Positions 11,491-23,699 of a DNA stretch of 64,000 nt are shown piece by piece. The notes under the pieces are model-generated. The model saw only the letters and a program-made list of their open reading frames with translations, did no database searches and had not been told where the DNA came from. Numbering within the stretch: the stretch's first letter is position 1; every line of letters starts with the position of its first letter. Origin of the DNA: Cenococcum geophilum 1.58 (taxonomy: Eukaryota; Ascomycota; Dothideomycetes; Gloniales; Gloniaceae); assembly GCA_001692895.1 (NCBI GenBank), contig KV748264.1, forward strand, positions 62,001-126,000, read 5' to 3'. Position numbers and translations under genes: made by a program.

Positions 11491-11547
11491 GGCCCCTTAC
11501 CTAATTGGGTAATAGGAGGTTGTAGGTTTAATTCCCGTGCGTAGCAC
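11491..11547 (+). other. tRNA-like stretch (degraded tRNA or SINE head)
   Basis: It contains taattgggtaatagg, resembling a D-arm (A box), and aggttgtaggtttaattccc, resembling a T-arm with a box B of GGTTCGAATCC type in which CG has become TA. The anticodon arm is not recognisable and the acceptor stem does not pair well. A tRNA-derived SINE or a mutated tRNA copy is possible; it is not a functional tRNA. Confidence 0.3.
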
Positions 11548-11549
11548 GT

Positions 11550-12839
11550 TAAGAAGATTAAAAAAGAAGGTAGTTCCTATTAAATTACGTATTAGCGAGG
11601 CTCTAAATTAATCCTATAATTCTCTACGTCTTATAAGGCCTAGAAAATCATAACGCCCTTTTTTCTATATAATATTTTAGTATGCACACCTAACGGCGAG
11701 CCGCAGCTCCTTAATCCCACTAGGCTAGATTTAAAATTAAGAGAACTAAAAGGACTTACTACTACGCCACAAGGACTTTGTATTATAATTTCCTAAATTT
11801 AATTAAAATATAATCCCTTCTTAAGCCTTAAGATTAAGCTTTATATATTTAATTATAAGGGTAACATGCAGGCAGATTAGCAGTAGAAGATATTAATTTT
11901 ATAATATAGGCCGTCGAAATCGGACTTTATACCTATATAAGGTAACTTAGCCTACAAACCTACTAGTCTTTAGATTTAGTAGAGCTAATATAGAGACGTT
12001 ATACAGCGTGCGGGTAGGAGCTGGTGGTCGTTAAGACGTTATAGGTAGTAGTAAAAAGTTTTTACGCAGGGATAGTAAGATCTTAAAAACTACCACTAAC
12101 GGTGCCCCCTCGCAGTAAATAACTATTATGCCCTTACCCGAGCCCACCTATATAATTGTTATAGATATAAGTCGGATTCAACGTCCCTAAACCCCAAATT
12201 AAAGATATTAATAACCCTTTATATTAATAAACAAGTAAACAAAAGAACGAATAAACAAGTATACTATTTCCTAACCCTAGGGCGATCGCCTACGGAGTAT
12301 ATAGTCACTCGCCGTCCGCACTATATTCTACCTAACAGCCTAAATAACAACCCCACGGTTTTCCTGTTTTCTCTCTACGGCCGGCTACCCTAGAAAAGGC
12401 CTAGTAACTGGGGCCTAGGTATAAAAGATACCTAAAGCATATATATCCCAATCACCTTTTAATATTACGGAGCCGGTTATAAATAAATCCCTCTTACGCC
12501 TTTAATAAGCTCTAGGGGGGGTATACGCGGCAAACAGTCTACGGAGGTGGCATGTATTAGGGACGGTTAAGACGTAGGAAACTGCTATAAGTATATAGCA
12601 ATCAATCGGTTAACAGCAAGGCCTAGTTAGGATATAGCGAACCCTAGCTACGGATAAGCTAAAAGAAGGATATAGTGGTTACTAAGGAGATCTAATATCT
12701 ATAGAGGTCTGGACGTAGCTGCCGGGCAGCCCTAGGGGGCCGCTAGCTGCGCGTAAAGGTGGTTAATGGGGTTTTTTTATCCTACTAAGGTGGCTTATAG
12801 GGGTTTTTTTCCCTAATACTAGGGGTTCTTTCCTATAAA
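11550..12839. other. Unassigned, possibly body of a third LINE copy
   Basis: Plus-strand fragments near 12540-12840 are compatible with the 3' part of a LINE because they run into the LINE-specific 3' end at 12840. The T-runs ggggtttttttatcc and aggggtttttttccc near 12760-12810 lie where LINE2 has its C-rich 3' untranslated region. No domain motif is visible. Confidence 0.3.
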
Positions 12840-12935
12840 ATATTAATTTTCCCCTAGTGCGGAGTAGTCTGCGTGGGCCCAATAGGGATCTAAATTAGAC
12901 GTTAAGCAATAAATAAATAATTAATAATTAATTTA
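12840..12935 (+). mobile_element. 3' end of a third Tad1-type LINE copy
   Basis: The block from ggagtagtctgcgtgggccc through taaattagacgttaagcaat matches the 3' ends of the LINEs at 27330-27396 and 28547-28625 almost base for base, and is followed by the same (ATT/TAA)-rich tail. Plus orientation. How far it extends leftward is unknown. Confidence 0.75.
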
Positions 12936-12959
12936 ATTAGTAGTAATAACTATAGGGCT

Positions 12960-13255
12960 TATATCTAAATAGAATTTTGTTAGGACCCTACTAGGAGCCT
13001 ATTAGTACGATTATAATAATTAGGAAAACTAAAATCCTACTAGGAGGCTTCTAGGGTTGTAATACTATAACAATTTTCTAATATAGGACGATTAGGAAAT
13101 GCTAGGTTCCTGCCAAAAGCCTATTAAGATAAACAGGAAATAATTATCCTACTAGGTTTCTGCCAGGAGCCTATTAGGACGATTAGGACGATCAGGAAAA
13201 TCAAAATCCTGTCAGGAGGCCTCTAGGATCTTAGTACCCCAATAAAATGCTAATG
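12960..13255. repeat. Short imperfect repeats of a ccta-cta-gga type
   Basis: Repeated phrases include ctactaggaggcttctagg, aggagcctattaggacgat and aggaaaatcaaaatcctg. Several are inverted relative to each other, so the block can fold into short hairpins. It separates the LINE 3' end from the truncated end of Gypsy G1. Confidence 0.5.
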
Positions 13256-13479
13256 TTACTCTAGCGGAATTACGTCGTTCCTATAATGCTAAATAAGAGG
13301 CTACTAAAGCTTAGCAAAGAGCCCTTAATTCTTGTCTCGCTGCGTTCGCTTAATTAATCCGTCTTAAGAAGGTGCGTTTTAATGAGTAGAAACTTATAGA
13401 ATAAGGTTTATAAAAACTTGGCGATAAAAAAACGGATTCTCTTTTAATAGAGAAGGAAATAGATTTAAGTAGTTCAGCA

Positions 13480-16400
13480 ACTGCTCTTCTTAGGTTCCCC
13501 TTAGGTAACTTATTCTTTGGTAATCCTTCTTTATTAATACTGCCTAACCTAATCTCTTCTAATACTCCTGTACCTTTCCTATAGCGTTTTTTTTAAATTT
13601 TTTAGTAGTTCCTAGGTAGTCTTATTATAGCCTATCTACTTAACCTTATACTATATTTTATTATTAACGTCCTTATAACTAACGATCTTTAAAACTTACT
13701 ATTTGTCTTCTTCTTATACTCTATACGTGTCTGCTTTATAGACTAATGGCTTAATATTCCTATATGCTAGCTTTAGTATTGCGATATACTATATAGGGTA
13801 AATTTTTATTTTAGCTAGTAAGTTTAACTTAAACGTAACTAGTAAAATCTTTTACGAAATTTTAAAAGGTCCTAGTCTAACGTGGTCTAACTTCTTACTT
13901 AGTCGTCAACTCTTAAAATTTTTGTGTAGTAGCTATACTTTATCTCCCTCCTTAAGATCTAGTCCCTTAGATCTCTTAATATTATAGTACCTTTTTATTC
14001 TTTCTTATACCTTCTTTACTAATTCTATAAAGTCTGTATAAAGATTTATTAATATCTTTATCCTTTTTTTAGCTGTGCTACTCGTTTTCCTTACTTACCG
14101 TAGTAATAATAATGTTCTTAGCTTATATCCATAATTTGCCTTAAATAGTAATATACCTATTTCTTCTTAAGGTATTATATTATATATAAACTATATAACT
14201 AGTAATAGCAATACCTAATTATTCTGTGTATAATTAATATAATATCTTAAATACTGTTCTAGCGTCTAATTTAATCTTTCCATTTAACTGTCTGTCTATA
14301 GATAATATACAGTAGAAGTTACTGCTTAAATTTTTTACTTTGCTAAGAATACTTCCTAGAATACTGCTATAAATCTTAGATCCCTATCTGATATAATCTT
14401 ACTTAGTGCTCTGTATTTTGTGAACACTTCTTTAACGTAGATTCTAGCGATATTTTCCACTAATATTTCTTCTATATATGCTATAAAGTATCCCCACTTT
14501 ATAAGCTTATTTACTATTACTAAGATTACGTTATAATCTTGTCCGGTAATAGGATCTTTTAACTTTAGTAACTTAATAATAAAGTCCTATAATATAACCT
14601 TTTATAGTCTTTTTAGTATTTTAATAGGTTGTAGCCCTCTATACGGCTTATACCTTATTAGTTTATTTCTTTAGTAATTTAGACACTCTCTTATGACTTT
14701 TCTTGTAATACTTTAGATTCTATTAATAATATACTCCTCCTAGAGTCTTAATACTAAGCCCATGGCTTTATTATATCCTTAAGTTAGTCCTTTATAGAAG
14801 TCCTTTATAAACTACTCTACTATGCTTCTTAGGATATACTTTACTTCTTAATTCTTATATATATCTATTTGTAAATCTTCTAGTTATACTTTTAGAATTC
14901 TTTATACCTAAAAGCTTTCTAATAACTTATAAACCTTCTCTAGTTCCTCCTAAGTTGCTATAATTTTTAGATAATTATATCTAATTAACCCATCTATGTC
15001 TTTTTGCAGTAAAGCCCCTAATGGCTTTTTATTATTTTATAGTTTAGCTCTTTAACTTAGAGCATCTACTCTTATATTGTCTGTACCCTTAGTATACTAA
15101 ATTTTAAAATAGTATTCTGTAAGCATCTCTGCCTATCTAACCTATTTTTAGTTAAGTTCTTTTATTATTAGGAACCCTGTTAGGTTCTTATAATCCGTTG
15201 TAACTATAAATAGTTTCTTTATGCCTTGTAAGAATACTCTCTATTTCTTTAGTGCTGTAATTATACCTAATAACTCCTTATTATAGATGTTATAGTTTAA
15301 CTCTAGTGGTGTTATTTTCCGACTATAGTATACCACTGGGTGCTATCCATTTTAGTGTTTTTATATAAAGCATGCTCCTAGTGCAAAGTCTAATATATCT
15401 ATTTCTATAACTGTCTCTAGTCCTAGTTAATAGATCTTAAAAACTAGCTCTTGGGTAAATAATTCTTTAACCTTCTTAAATAGCTCTTACTGTTCCTTTT
15501 CCCACGTCTATAGTTCTTCTTTCTTTATTAATCGCGTAAATGGTTTAATGTCCTTTAACTATTATACTATAAATCTTCTGCAGTAATTGCAAAACCCTAG
15601 GAACAATCTTAATTACGTAATATTCTCTAGTTCTTACTAATTTACTATAGCCTTAATCTTCTTTAGATCTATACTAAGTTGGCCTAGTTTAATAATAAAT
15701 CTAACAAAATTGGTCTTCCTAGTAAAGAACTCGCATTTCTTAATTACTACTAGCATCTATTCTTCTTATAGTCTCTTTAAGACCTATTTAACGTGTTCCC
15801 TGTGTTTTTCCTTAGTTATTAAGTAGATAATATTATTATTAAGGTATGCTATAATAAATTTATCTAAGTGTTCTCCTAATACGTTGTTAATACACTTCTA
15901 AAACGTTGCTAGTGCGTTTATAAGCCCAAATTATATAACTAATGGTTTATATAGTCCTTCCTTTAATTTAAAGGCTGCCTTCTATTTATCGCCCTCCTTA
16001 ATCCTAATCTAATAGTACGCCTATCTTAGATCTATCTTTATAAAGATTTGCGCGTTGCCTATCCTATCTTAAATTTCGCTAATTAAGGGTAAAGGATACC
16101 TATTCTTTCTAGTGATGCTATTTAACTGTCTGTAGTTAATACACAGCCTTAGTTTGCTATTCTTCTTTAGTATAAATAGTACTAAATAACCTGCTAATGA
16201 CTGCGATGGTCTGATATATCCCTTTTATAGGTTTTCCTAGACAAACTCTTTTAATGCTCTACTTTCCTCTTTAGTAAGCTTATAGATTAGAAAGAACTTT
16301 AGACTTATTCCTAGTTTTAATTCTATCTTATAGTCCTATGCTATATACTCTAATAGCTTCTTACTTTCTAGTGACTATAGTTTCTTACTATATTTATGGT

Positions 16401-16960
16401 ATCTCTTTAATATATAACTTAAGCCTCGCTTAGTCTCTTTATATATTGCTTTAACCTAGTACTATACTAACTTAGCTTATTATTATATCTTACGGCGTTA
16501 AGTATCTCTAATATTGACCTGACCGGTAATCTAATCGATCTTTAGATTGTATTTCTATAACTAAGGTATTTCTAATACTGCTTTATCCCTTCCTAATGGT
16601 AGGATATTAAAAGATATCTTAATTCGTTTTCCTTTAATGGTTATCTAAATAGGTCCTATTTTAAGGTTAATAATCCCTCCTCTATAGGTTATTAGATCTC
16701 CTAAAATTATAACTAATAGGTAAGGTTGCTCCTTCTGCCTATAAGGTAAACCTATTCTCTTAACGACTGCTAGTAAAATATGGTTTTATGTTGCTCTACT
16801 ATCTATTAGCGCTTCGAACTACTAATTATACTATTTTACTCGTAAATTTAGGTGCCGTCCTTAAATTCCTTTAAGGGTTTAAGGCTCTACTACTAGCTCC
16901 CTCTAGTCCTGTGGGCCTCTACTTTTCCTAACTATTAGCTGCTTAATTCTATTATACTTA
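13480..16960 (-). pseudogene. pol: G1 pol relic: PR-RT-RNaseH-INT-chromodomain
   Basis: In protein order: protease FEALIDSRAT (near 16830-16800), RT with GLINALATF (near 15925) and the active-site motif read as AYLNNNIIYL (15826-15850), where chromoviruses have YLDD; RNase H with ALGACFI near 15350 and YNKELLGIITALKK near 15270; the H2C2 zinc domain region near 14930-14760; integrase core with LLKLKDPITGQDYNVILVIVNKL (D read as N) near 14590-14500 and YYL*TDSQMERLN (family TDGQTERxN) near 14290; and a chromodomain-like YKVK*IGYNKTT*E (family YLVKWxGY...TWE) near 13650. Trp codons are stops in each. It would have copied and integrated the element. Confidence 0.85.
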
Positions 16961-19880
16961 GCTTACTCTTTAGCTAATACCTAGTTTACTTTTTGTCTTT
17001 AATATACTATAGACACGTATTCTCTAGGCATTCCCACTATTATTATCTATCTAAGTATTCTTCCGTAAGGAATCTTTTTGGCTAAAATATTAAATCTTCT
17101 TCCTCTTAGACTTCTGCTAGATGCTATTTATATATATATTTGGCATTCCTATACTATTACTTGTCTATTATCTAGTATATCCTTATAGGGTATTTCCGAT
17201 TCTTTTCCTTTAGATTCTTATACATCTTGTATATATTATCTATATATACAATCTATAATAGCGTATAGTGTGCCGGGTGCTTTAGGTTAACTCTTAGCTT
17301 GTCTTTATTCTTAAGTTCTAACCTTTATTATACTAATCTAAACATTTTAACTTTATTTATAGGTACTAAAATGCGTCTCTCGCTTCTCTAGTCCTCTAAT
17401 TATTCCTCTAGATCTTTTAACGTTATAATTAAAGCTCCTTTAATGTGAGTTATAGCCTTTTCTGTAATTAGGTGGTCCTAGATAACTTTTTTATCTAACT
17501 ATATATAGAAATCTTCCCACTTATTATTATGTTGCTATCTATACCACTTTTAGTATAGCTGTTAGAGTATATACGGCTTATCCGTAAGGAAGTATCTTCT
17601 TATTACTATATCGTGACAGCCTTTTATATGTTATTCTTTAAACCTAATAGGAATTCCTAAATTCTCTTTATTTTCCAGTTTAGTAAGCTACTTAGCTCTT
17701 AGTATGCCTGCTCTTAGCCTATTAGTAATTCTTTGTACTAGTGCTCTGTCCCTTATACGTCCTAATATACTAAATCTCTTATCTAGTTTCTGTTCTTGCT
17801 ATATAATAATTCTTTATCTAAATTCTTTTATAGTTTCTTTTGGTTTGCGTCTCGTAAACTAATCCTTAAAGTCTTCTTACTTCTTAGTCTTGGTATTAAC
17901 TTTTTAATCTTTAGGCTAAATACTACGTTCCCCTAGTAAGTCTTCTGGGTCTATATACCTATCTCCTAGTCTAATTACTATTTACACTGTAGATTCTCTA
18001 ATTTATAAAGAAGCTCCTTGCCTCTTACTTATAGGTGTCCTAATTTATACTCCGAATTCTTAGTCCCTTAGATTCTTTAATCCTAAGCTTACTTCTAGCT
18101 TAAGCTTAGCTCTAGCCTTAGTTTAACTAGGCTTACTTAGTGTTCTTATCTTATCTTAAGAGTCTTAAATCTCACTTATCTTATCTTAAGAGTCTTATGC
18201 TTTTAGGAAACTTCGTCCTAAGCTTATTTATATGTCGCTGAACTAAGCTATTGCTCTGCTTTATCGGTTATCGTCCGTTATGGGTCCTTAAGCTTGCCTT
18301 ATCTCGTCTTAAGAATCTTAGTCGTTTTATATCTCGTCTTAAGAATCTTAAGCCTTTAGCCTTTTACCTTTATTAAGTGCCGAAGTGGCTCACTATCCTA
18401 CTTCTCTTGCGTCTTGTAAAGCAATAAACATTATATCTAGTGGGGTCTTAATCCCTACTAATACTCCCTATTCTATAGTGGAATCATCCTCTACCTCTAG
18501 TATAACCTCTTTAATGGCTGCATGTTCCTAGTAAACCGTCTTTATTGCCTTATCGTCACAGAATACTTCGCCTTTGTCGAATTTATCGTCCTAGATATCC
18601 GATCTATAAGCTAGTTTATTAGTTCCTCTACATTCTATAGGTACTAGCTCTTATAGCTAATAGCTTACGCCGTACTTAGCGTCCTTATAAATTTAGTATG
18701 CGTTATTATAATAAAACGTAAAACTTTTAATTAAACACTCTTTCGTTCCTCGCAGCACATTATTATCCCTTTATACGTATATATCGTCTACTAGTCTTAT
18801 TCCTTTTACTATATAGTAACTCTAACTACTTTTATAGTCTCTAATATAATAACCCTATTTTCTATAATTTATGCAAGCTCCTTCTTTAAACTATTTTTCT
18901 TGCTATAAAGTCCGCCTAAACGTCTTCTGCTATTAAGATCCCTGGTTTAGCCTCTACTTCTTAAACCTTTAATTACTTAATCCTTATCCTCTAGGTTTCC
19001 ACGGTTTCTTACTTTATCTCTTATAGGCTTCTTTAGTACCACTTAGGTCTATTAGCTCTGCGCTATACTATAGTTTTTAACTTAGCTTTGGTTATTGCGT
19101 GCTCTACGCCTTATATAACTATAGAACTCTATCCTAGCCTCTCTTAGCCTATTCCCTTTAGTAGATCTAATTATTAATCTTAATCGCCTAATCTATTAGT
19201 TCCCTTAGGGTGTCCGCATCTTCCATTAGGATAATTACATCCTAGACTTTAGCCTTAAGTCCCTATTTATACTATACCATAAGCGCCCTATTATTCCACT
19301 CTACTTATATTACTAACGTCTAGAACTATATTGTGTACTTAATCGCTAAGGTTTATTACATAATATTTTAGAGTTTTCTTTCTGCTATGGTTACTGCCTC
19401 TAGGTCTTTAAACATTTGTGTAAGTTGCTTTGTAAACCCCTCCTAGCTTAAGAACATAAACCGCACCTCTTAATTGGTGGTCGTTATTCCATTTGCCTAT
19501 ATTTCTATAAGGTAAGGCTTAAACTATTTAAGTACTCTTCCTAATAGGAATAGTCCTACATAGGCTATTCGATCCATAGGTGTTACTAGCTTTACTCCCT
19601 CTTGCGCAATCTTAAAGTGCATTTACGTAAGGAATCCTTTAAGCTTTAATCTCTCTCCTAAGTATCTTTTAATCGATGGTAACTTAACCTTTACTACGCC
19701 TATCTCGTTAATCCTATTTTCCAATGTTATATTATTTTCTATTAGCTAGTTAACTATCTCTTATAACTATCCAACCATTATAGGTTACTGTGAGTTAGTG
19801 TTTGCTATACTGGTATCGTTACCTAACCTTAAAGTAGTTGCTACCGTTAATGGCGTTATAGTGGCTGCTTTTAGTGGCAT
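16960..19880 (-). pseudogene. gag: G1 gag and long linker relic
   Basis: A start-like MPLKAATITPLTVATTLR lies near 19880. A capsid-type region follows: LKGFLT*MHFKI (19640), DRIAYVGLFLLGRVLK (19560), FKDLEAVTIAERKL (19400) and TQFQTLVI*VEWN (19330), typical of fungal Gypsy gag. A zinc knuckle is recognisable as GACINYRK*GYYIRDYK (18888-18830; Cys lost to Tyr). Then comes an unusually long segment of about 1.9 kb before the protease, including repeated DSQDEI units (18110-18370) and a basic region RITNRLRAGILRAKQLTKL (near 17720). The linker has no motif I recognise; it could be a gag extension or a second small open frame. Confidence 0.75.
18110..18370 (-). repeat. Coding repeats (DSQDEI/DSQDKI) in the G1 linker
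   Basis: The DNA phrase cttatcttaagagtctta occurs twice near 18150-18195 and a close variant tctcgtcttaagaatctta twice near 18300-18350. On minus this encodes AxDSQDEIRxxQDSQDEIR-like acidic repeats within the G1 gag-pol linker. Confidence 0.6.
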
Positions 19881-19938
19881 GTTATTTAACTTTCTGTACT
19901 TAATACTATAACTAGGTAGTAATTATGTAACGGAACCT

Positions 19939-20350
19939 TATAGTAAGAACTATAATGGGCTTGTTATTAGGCTAGGTATATAGGTAATATAAGTTTAAAG
20001 TTAACAACGTAATAATAACTAGTAGAGTAGTTGCCTAATAGATTAACTCTAATTGTATTCTAAGAATTACTATAAGGAAGGAACTATCTAGGTAGGGATT
20101 AAGGGTCCTTAAATACACAACCGTACTCCTATAAAATCCTTCTTATACGTAATATACGTGTACTTTGTCTGCTCTATTACGGATTATACGGATCCTATAG
20201 ATTATATAGATTACCCCATATAACTTTAGTTACTATTCCTCGTTATATAGCTCTATCGGCTCCATTCTAGACCGTGCTTAAATTAACTAACTAGCTTCTT
20301 CTGACTCTTCCCCAAGTAGTCGTAATATTGTACTTAAAGCGTCCGTAATA
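19939..20350 (-). repeat. G1 5' LTR (412 bp)
   Basis: It aligns along its length with 41063-41472, including ttattaggctaggtatatag, tagttgcctaatagattaac and aaggaaggaactatctaggt. Ends read TATAG...GTAATA, which fits TG...CA termini after C-to-T/G-to-A changes. It lies upstream (minus sense) of gag. Confidence 0.75.
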
Positions 20351-20454
20351 TATAGGGTAAGCCACTAAGGCGCTAGCTTTGGGCGGGCTAATTGTAGGTC
20401 GGCAGAATATAGCAGAATTTAGCAGGTAACGTGCAATAGCGCCGTTACAACTAT
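20351..20454. other. Junction between G1 and G3
   Basis: Contains ggcagaatatagcagaattt at 20401, the motif that recurs at 4891, 37441, 56275 and 60250. The G3 integrase reading stops here after NVIVV, so G3 is truncated at about 20455. Confidence 0.4.
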
Positions 20455-20631
20455 AACATTTATAAATCTATTACTATTAGGTAGGTTAACTATAAAGTTA
20501 ATTAAAATATCTCACTATCTTTATATTGGAATTGGTAATAGTTAAAGTACTCCTTACTTCTTTATATAAGAGGTCTTCCTATATACGCATATTCTATATA
20601 CTTAAACGTATTTCCGTATATACGAAGGTAG
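20455..20631 (-). pseudogene. pol: G3 integrase core, N-terminal piece
   Basis: On minus it reads YRICVYRKTSYIKK, then PLPIPI*R**DILINFIVNLPNSNRFINVIVV. This corresponds to the Gypsy 'CxxCxRxK...W..DISxDFVxxLPxSNGxxxIxVVVDRLxK' region, with the first catalytic Asp neighbourhood read as DILINF (family DxxxDF, second D as N). The reading breaks off immediately before the second motif, so integrase is truncated. Confidence 0.75.
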
Positions 20632-20904
20632 GCGGCATTAAAATCCGGCCAATTTTAAGCTTAGGCCAGGAACACCAAAAACCCTCAAAAGACCACGTTT
20701 TGAAATACACATAACTCGGCCTTAAAATTTTTTAATATTATTTCCCTAGGGAATATAATAAATAAAAAGCAGCTCTATCTTTTGGTCTTAGTTTTAAGAT
20801 AATTAGGTTTGCGTGCGATTTTAGAGAGTTTATATAAGACGACGTTGAAATTTAATACGCGAGCACGAATTTCACTAAAAAATTATGGCCGGTTTTCAAT
20901 GCCG
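20632..20904. mobile_element. 273-bp MITE inside the G3 integrase
   Basis: Left end GCGGCATTAAAATCCGGCCA and reverse-complemented right end GCGGCATTGAAAACCGGCCA match over about 25 bp. It interrupts the integrase H2C2 region (IYNYKG before, YRICVYRK after, minus sense). Its interior keeps CA-rich text such as caggaacaccaaaaaccctc, so it is less mutated than the host element. No coding sequence; a clear target duplication was not found. Confidence 0.65.
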
Positions 20905-21833
20905 CGCGCCTTTGTAGTTATATATTATAGGCTAGTAATATACTTATTAGATAATCTTATAGGTCTTTATATAGCTAGGATGCCCTATTATAGGGGAATT
21001 ATATATAAATTTGAGTATTTTAAATTATAATAGTTCGGAATTCGGGACTATTATCTTTTATTAATAATATAACTAATTATTACAGATTTCGCATTTAGTA
21101 AGTGTAATATCCTTATATTACTATTTCCCTATTTAAATTGCTTTTATTATATCTACTATCTAGAGGTTATTCTTATATTTATACTCTATTAATTTATTAA
21201 TTTTTATATTCCACTTATTAATTTCTAATTTATTCCTATTAAGCTNNNNATTTANAAATATAGGNNNTAGTTTCTTAAAGCGTTTAGGGGGCAGTAGAAT
21301 TTATAATTAATTTATAATCCGTTTATTAAAGGCGTTTATAGGTAAGTTTTATAATTATTATATTAATAAGTTAGGCTTCTAATTAAGTTTACTAGGTTAG
21401 TACGTAATCTTAAAGTTAAATTATAAGAGGTATTCGGCCTAACAAATTTGGCGTTATATTAGTTACTTTATAGTTATAAAGTACTATAGGTTTTTATAGT
21501 CTATTAATACGCGTATTAGGAATAATAATCCTTTAAGTTTTAGACGCCATTATTTAAAGCATCTAATAATTATAAGCAGTTCCTTATTATATATCTTATA
21601 GTTTAATTTAGCAGGGGTAAGTTTTTGGGAGAGAAAGGCTACTAGGCGTAGCTCGCCGTTCTTATTATATTACAATAATACCCCTCCTAGTATATAATTA
21701 GACGAGTTAATTTTAACAATATATTTAAGGTCCAGATTAAAGTAGGTAAGAATTAAAGTAGTTATAAAACAATATTTTAGGTTATTAAAAGCTTATTTAT
21801 ATTTAGTAGTCTATTTAAATTTTATATTCTTTT
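20905..21833 (-). pseudogene. pol: G3 RNase H and integrase zinc-domain relic
   Basis: Minus reading: KFK*TTKYK*AFNNLKYCF (21820-21770), ILTYFNLDLKYI, NSSNYILGGVLLQYNKNGEL (near 21710-21650; the catalytic Asp of family TDASDxA read as Asn), LNYKIYNKELLIIIRCFK*W (near 21600-21550), and at the distal end IYNSPIIGHPSYIKTYKII (near 20990-20940), the HxSxxxGHxGxxKT zinc-binding signature. Ambiguous bases occur at 21246-21267. The reading joins the RT piece across LINE1. Confidence 0.8.
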
Positions 21834-22329
21834 TTATTAAGTTTACTAGCCCCAAAGCTACTAAACTGAAGCTCTTACTGCACCTAGCCTAAAAAGACTA
21901 AAACTAACCAAAAGAACCCTATAAAACACCTAGAGAAACCCCCTAAGATGCATATATTGTAGGGAAGGCACACATTAAACAACGGTGGTTTGCACTCGCG
22001 TATAACCGCTAGAACTACGCCTAGCAATAGCCCTCCATAATAAAGATAGGCGAATACCACACTATAAAGCGGAAATACCCTTATTAAGAAGGCATTAAAC
22101 AAAATATAAAGCCTACTAGACGTGTTTAGTGCCTAGAACTACGGGGGAGTAACTATTAGCTATAATAATTTAACGTAGCTAGCAAAATGGCTCCGCCAGT
22201 TTAGTAAACCTTAGGCGCCCCTCTAGCAAACCCTTAATTAAATCCTTTAACGGCCAAGTAAAATTAAAAATAAATAAAACTCCCCTTTACTAGCAAACCG
22301 CATCTAGGCCACTGTAGCTGTGCTATTAT

Positions 22330-23450
22330 AGTATAGGGATCTTACCCCCCTTAAGACAATAACTGGGTATATAATTATAATATAACCAAATATAGAAAAA
22401 GTAGAGGGGCTTAGGGGATAATTAGAAATAGAAGTCCTTATAAAAATCCATAAAGAGGTTTATAATGCTGTTATAGTCTAATACCTTAAAAGTGGAGATA
22501 TTAGAGTTACCCTAAAGGACTAATAGGTAAAGGAACAAGCTATAAAGGTAGGGGATAGGCTAGGAGAATATATTAGCATAAAAGTACTCTATAAGGACTA
22601 CCTAGTTAAAGTCCTAGCGGTTTCTATAAGCCTTAGGGTAGAAAAGGGACGCTAAGTAGACAATATAGCAATAATATAGGAAATAGTAAGATAAATGGAA
22701 CGCCTTATACTAGAACTTAAGATTACCTAAATCTAATAGCTTTAATAGGAAAATGCAAATTAAGTAAATAATAAAAATAATAAGAGGATATAAGGGTCGC
22801 TAAAGACTTACTAGGGAGACGCTAAATAAACGTATAGCTTTTTTATTATCAGTATATATATATATACTAGGAATGCAAAAACTCCTTATTTAAAAAGGAA
22901 TAATTATAAACGGCCTTATATATAATATAAGGCTCTATAACTATAGACTACGCCTAGAATAATGCTATTACTATATATAATAGGGATACACCTAATCCAC
23001 ATACGCAGTATAGGTGTGCTGCGGCCACTATATAGGTCCCTATAATACAAAACACTACTTAAATTAAAACTAAATAAAATGCGTAAACTGCCACTAAAGC
23101 ATATATAAGGCGTAAAAGAGAGAAGACTGCATTAAATATAGGAGATAAAAGGTAAGGGCTTAATAGCTACAGGAATAACTATACGCTAGGTTATATAAAT
23201 AGAAACAATAGGCGATAAGCTAAAGGGGCGTAAGTGCCTTCCTAGCGTTTCCTACCTTTAATACTAGGGGGCTAGGCTAGCTATCCTAAGCCTTAATGGG
23301 CTAGAAGCGACGCTATATAATATTACTAGACTATATAGGAATATAAGGGTTATAGGGGATATAAGGGAGAGAACGCCCTATAGGAAGACCCTTATAGATA
23401 GCTATAGTAAGCTTAAGACTAGGATAATTAAGAATTAGACTTAATGCGGC
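22330..23450 (+). pseudogene. LINE1 ORF1 (gag-like) relic
   Basis: Recognisable stretch LEIEVLIKIHKEVYNAVIV, LKSGDIRVTLKD, VKEQAIKVGDRLGEYI (22425-22580), corresponding to the Tad1 ORF1 region with 'ARxLxSGDIxVxxxS...' wording. Later Cys knuckle candidates (near 22980-23080) are too altered to trust. Many stops. ORF1 proteins of this type bind the LINE RNA. Confidence 0.6.
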
Positions 23451-23699
23451 AAATATAATATTTATAGCCGACTTTTAAAGGGTATATAGTTAACTAGTAA
23501 AATAGGGGAGAAACTAGAGATAATAATAGATTTAAATATAGAAGCGCTAGTAGGAATACAAGATATAGAAATAAAAAGCTCTATATAAAATAAGTAGCAA
23601 TTAGGGTATAAATATAAGAGATAGAAGTTCTAAATATTCTAGAGAAAGTAGAAATAGAAGAAATAAGGAATAATAAAGAGGTAAAGAACCCTCGCTAGG

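Larger units (their letters stand above)
13262..20350 (-). mobile_element. Ty3/Gypsy chromodomain retrotransposon G1, 3' truncated
   Basis: Read on minus the order is LTR (20350-19939), gag, a long linker, protease, reverse transcriptase, RNase H, integrase and chromodomain. This is a chromovirus arrangement. The 5' LTR is present. The 3' LTR is missing: similarity to the sister copy G2 (which continues 41473-42084) stops near 13262. All domains carry stops. Its sister in this window, in the same orientation, is G2. Confidence 0.85.

Noticed and set aside
13262..13480. 3' LTR of G1
   Set aside because: No similarity to the 5' LTR; the segment matches G2 internal sequence, so G1 is truncated.
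20526..21030. Open stretches on plus at 20526-20714 and 20809-21030
   Set aside because: They lie antisense to the G3 integrase relic and across the MITE; no protein-like features.
21884..22102. 72-codon open stretch on minus
   Set aside because: Antisense to the 5' part of LINE1; its hydrophobic look comes from AT-rich composition.
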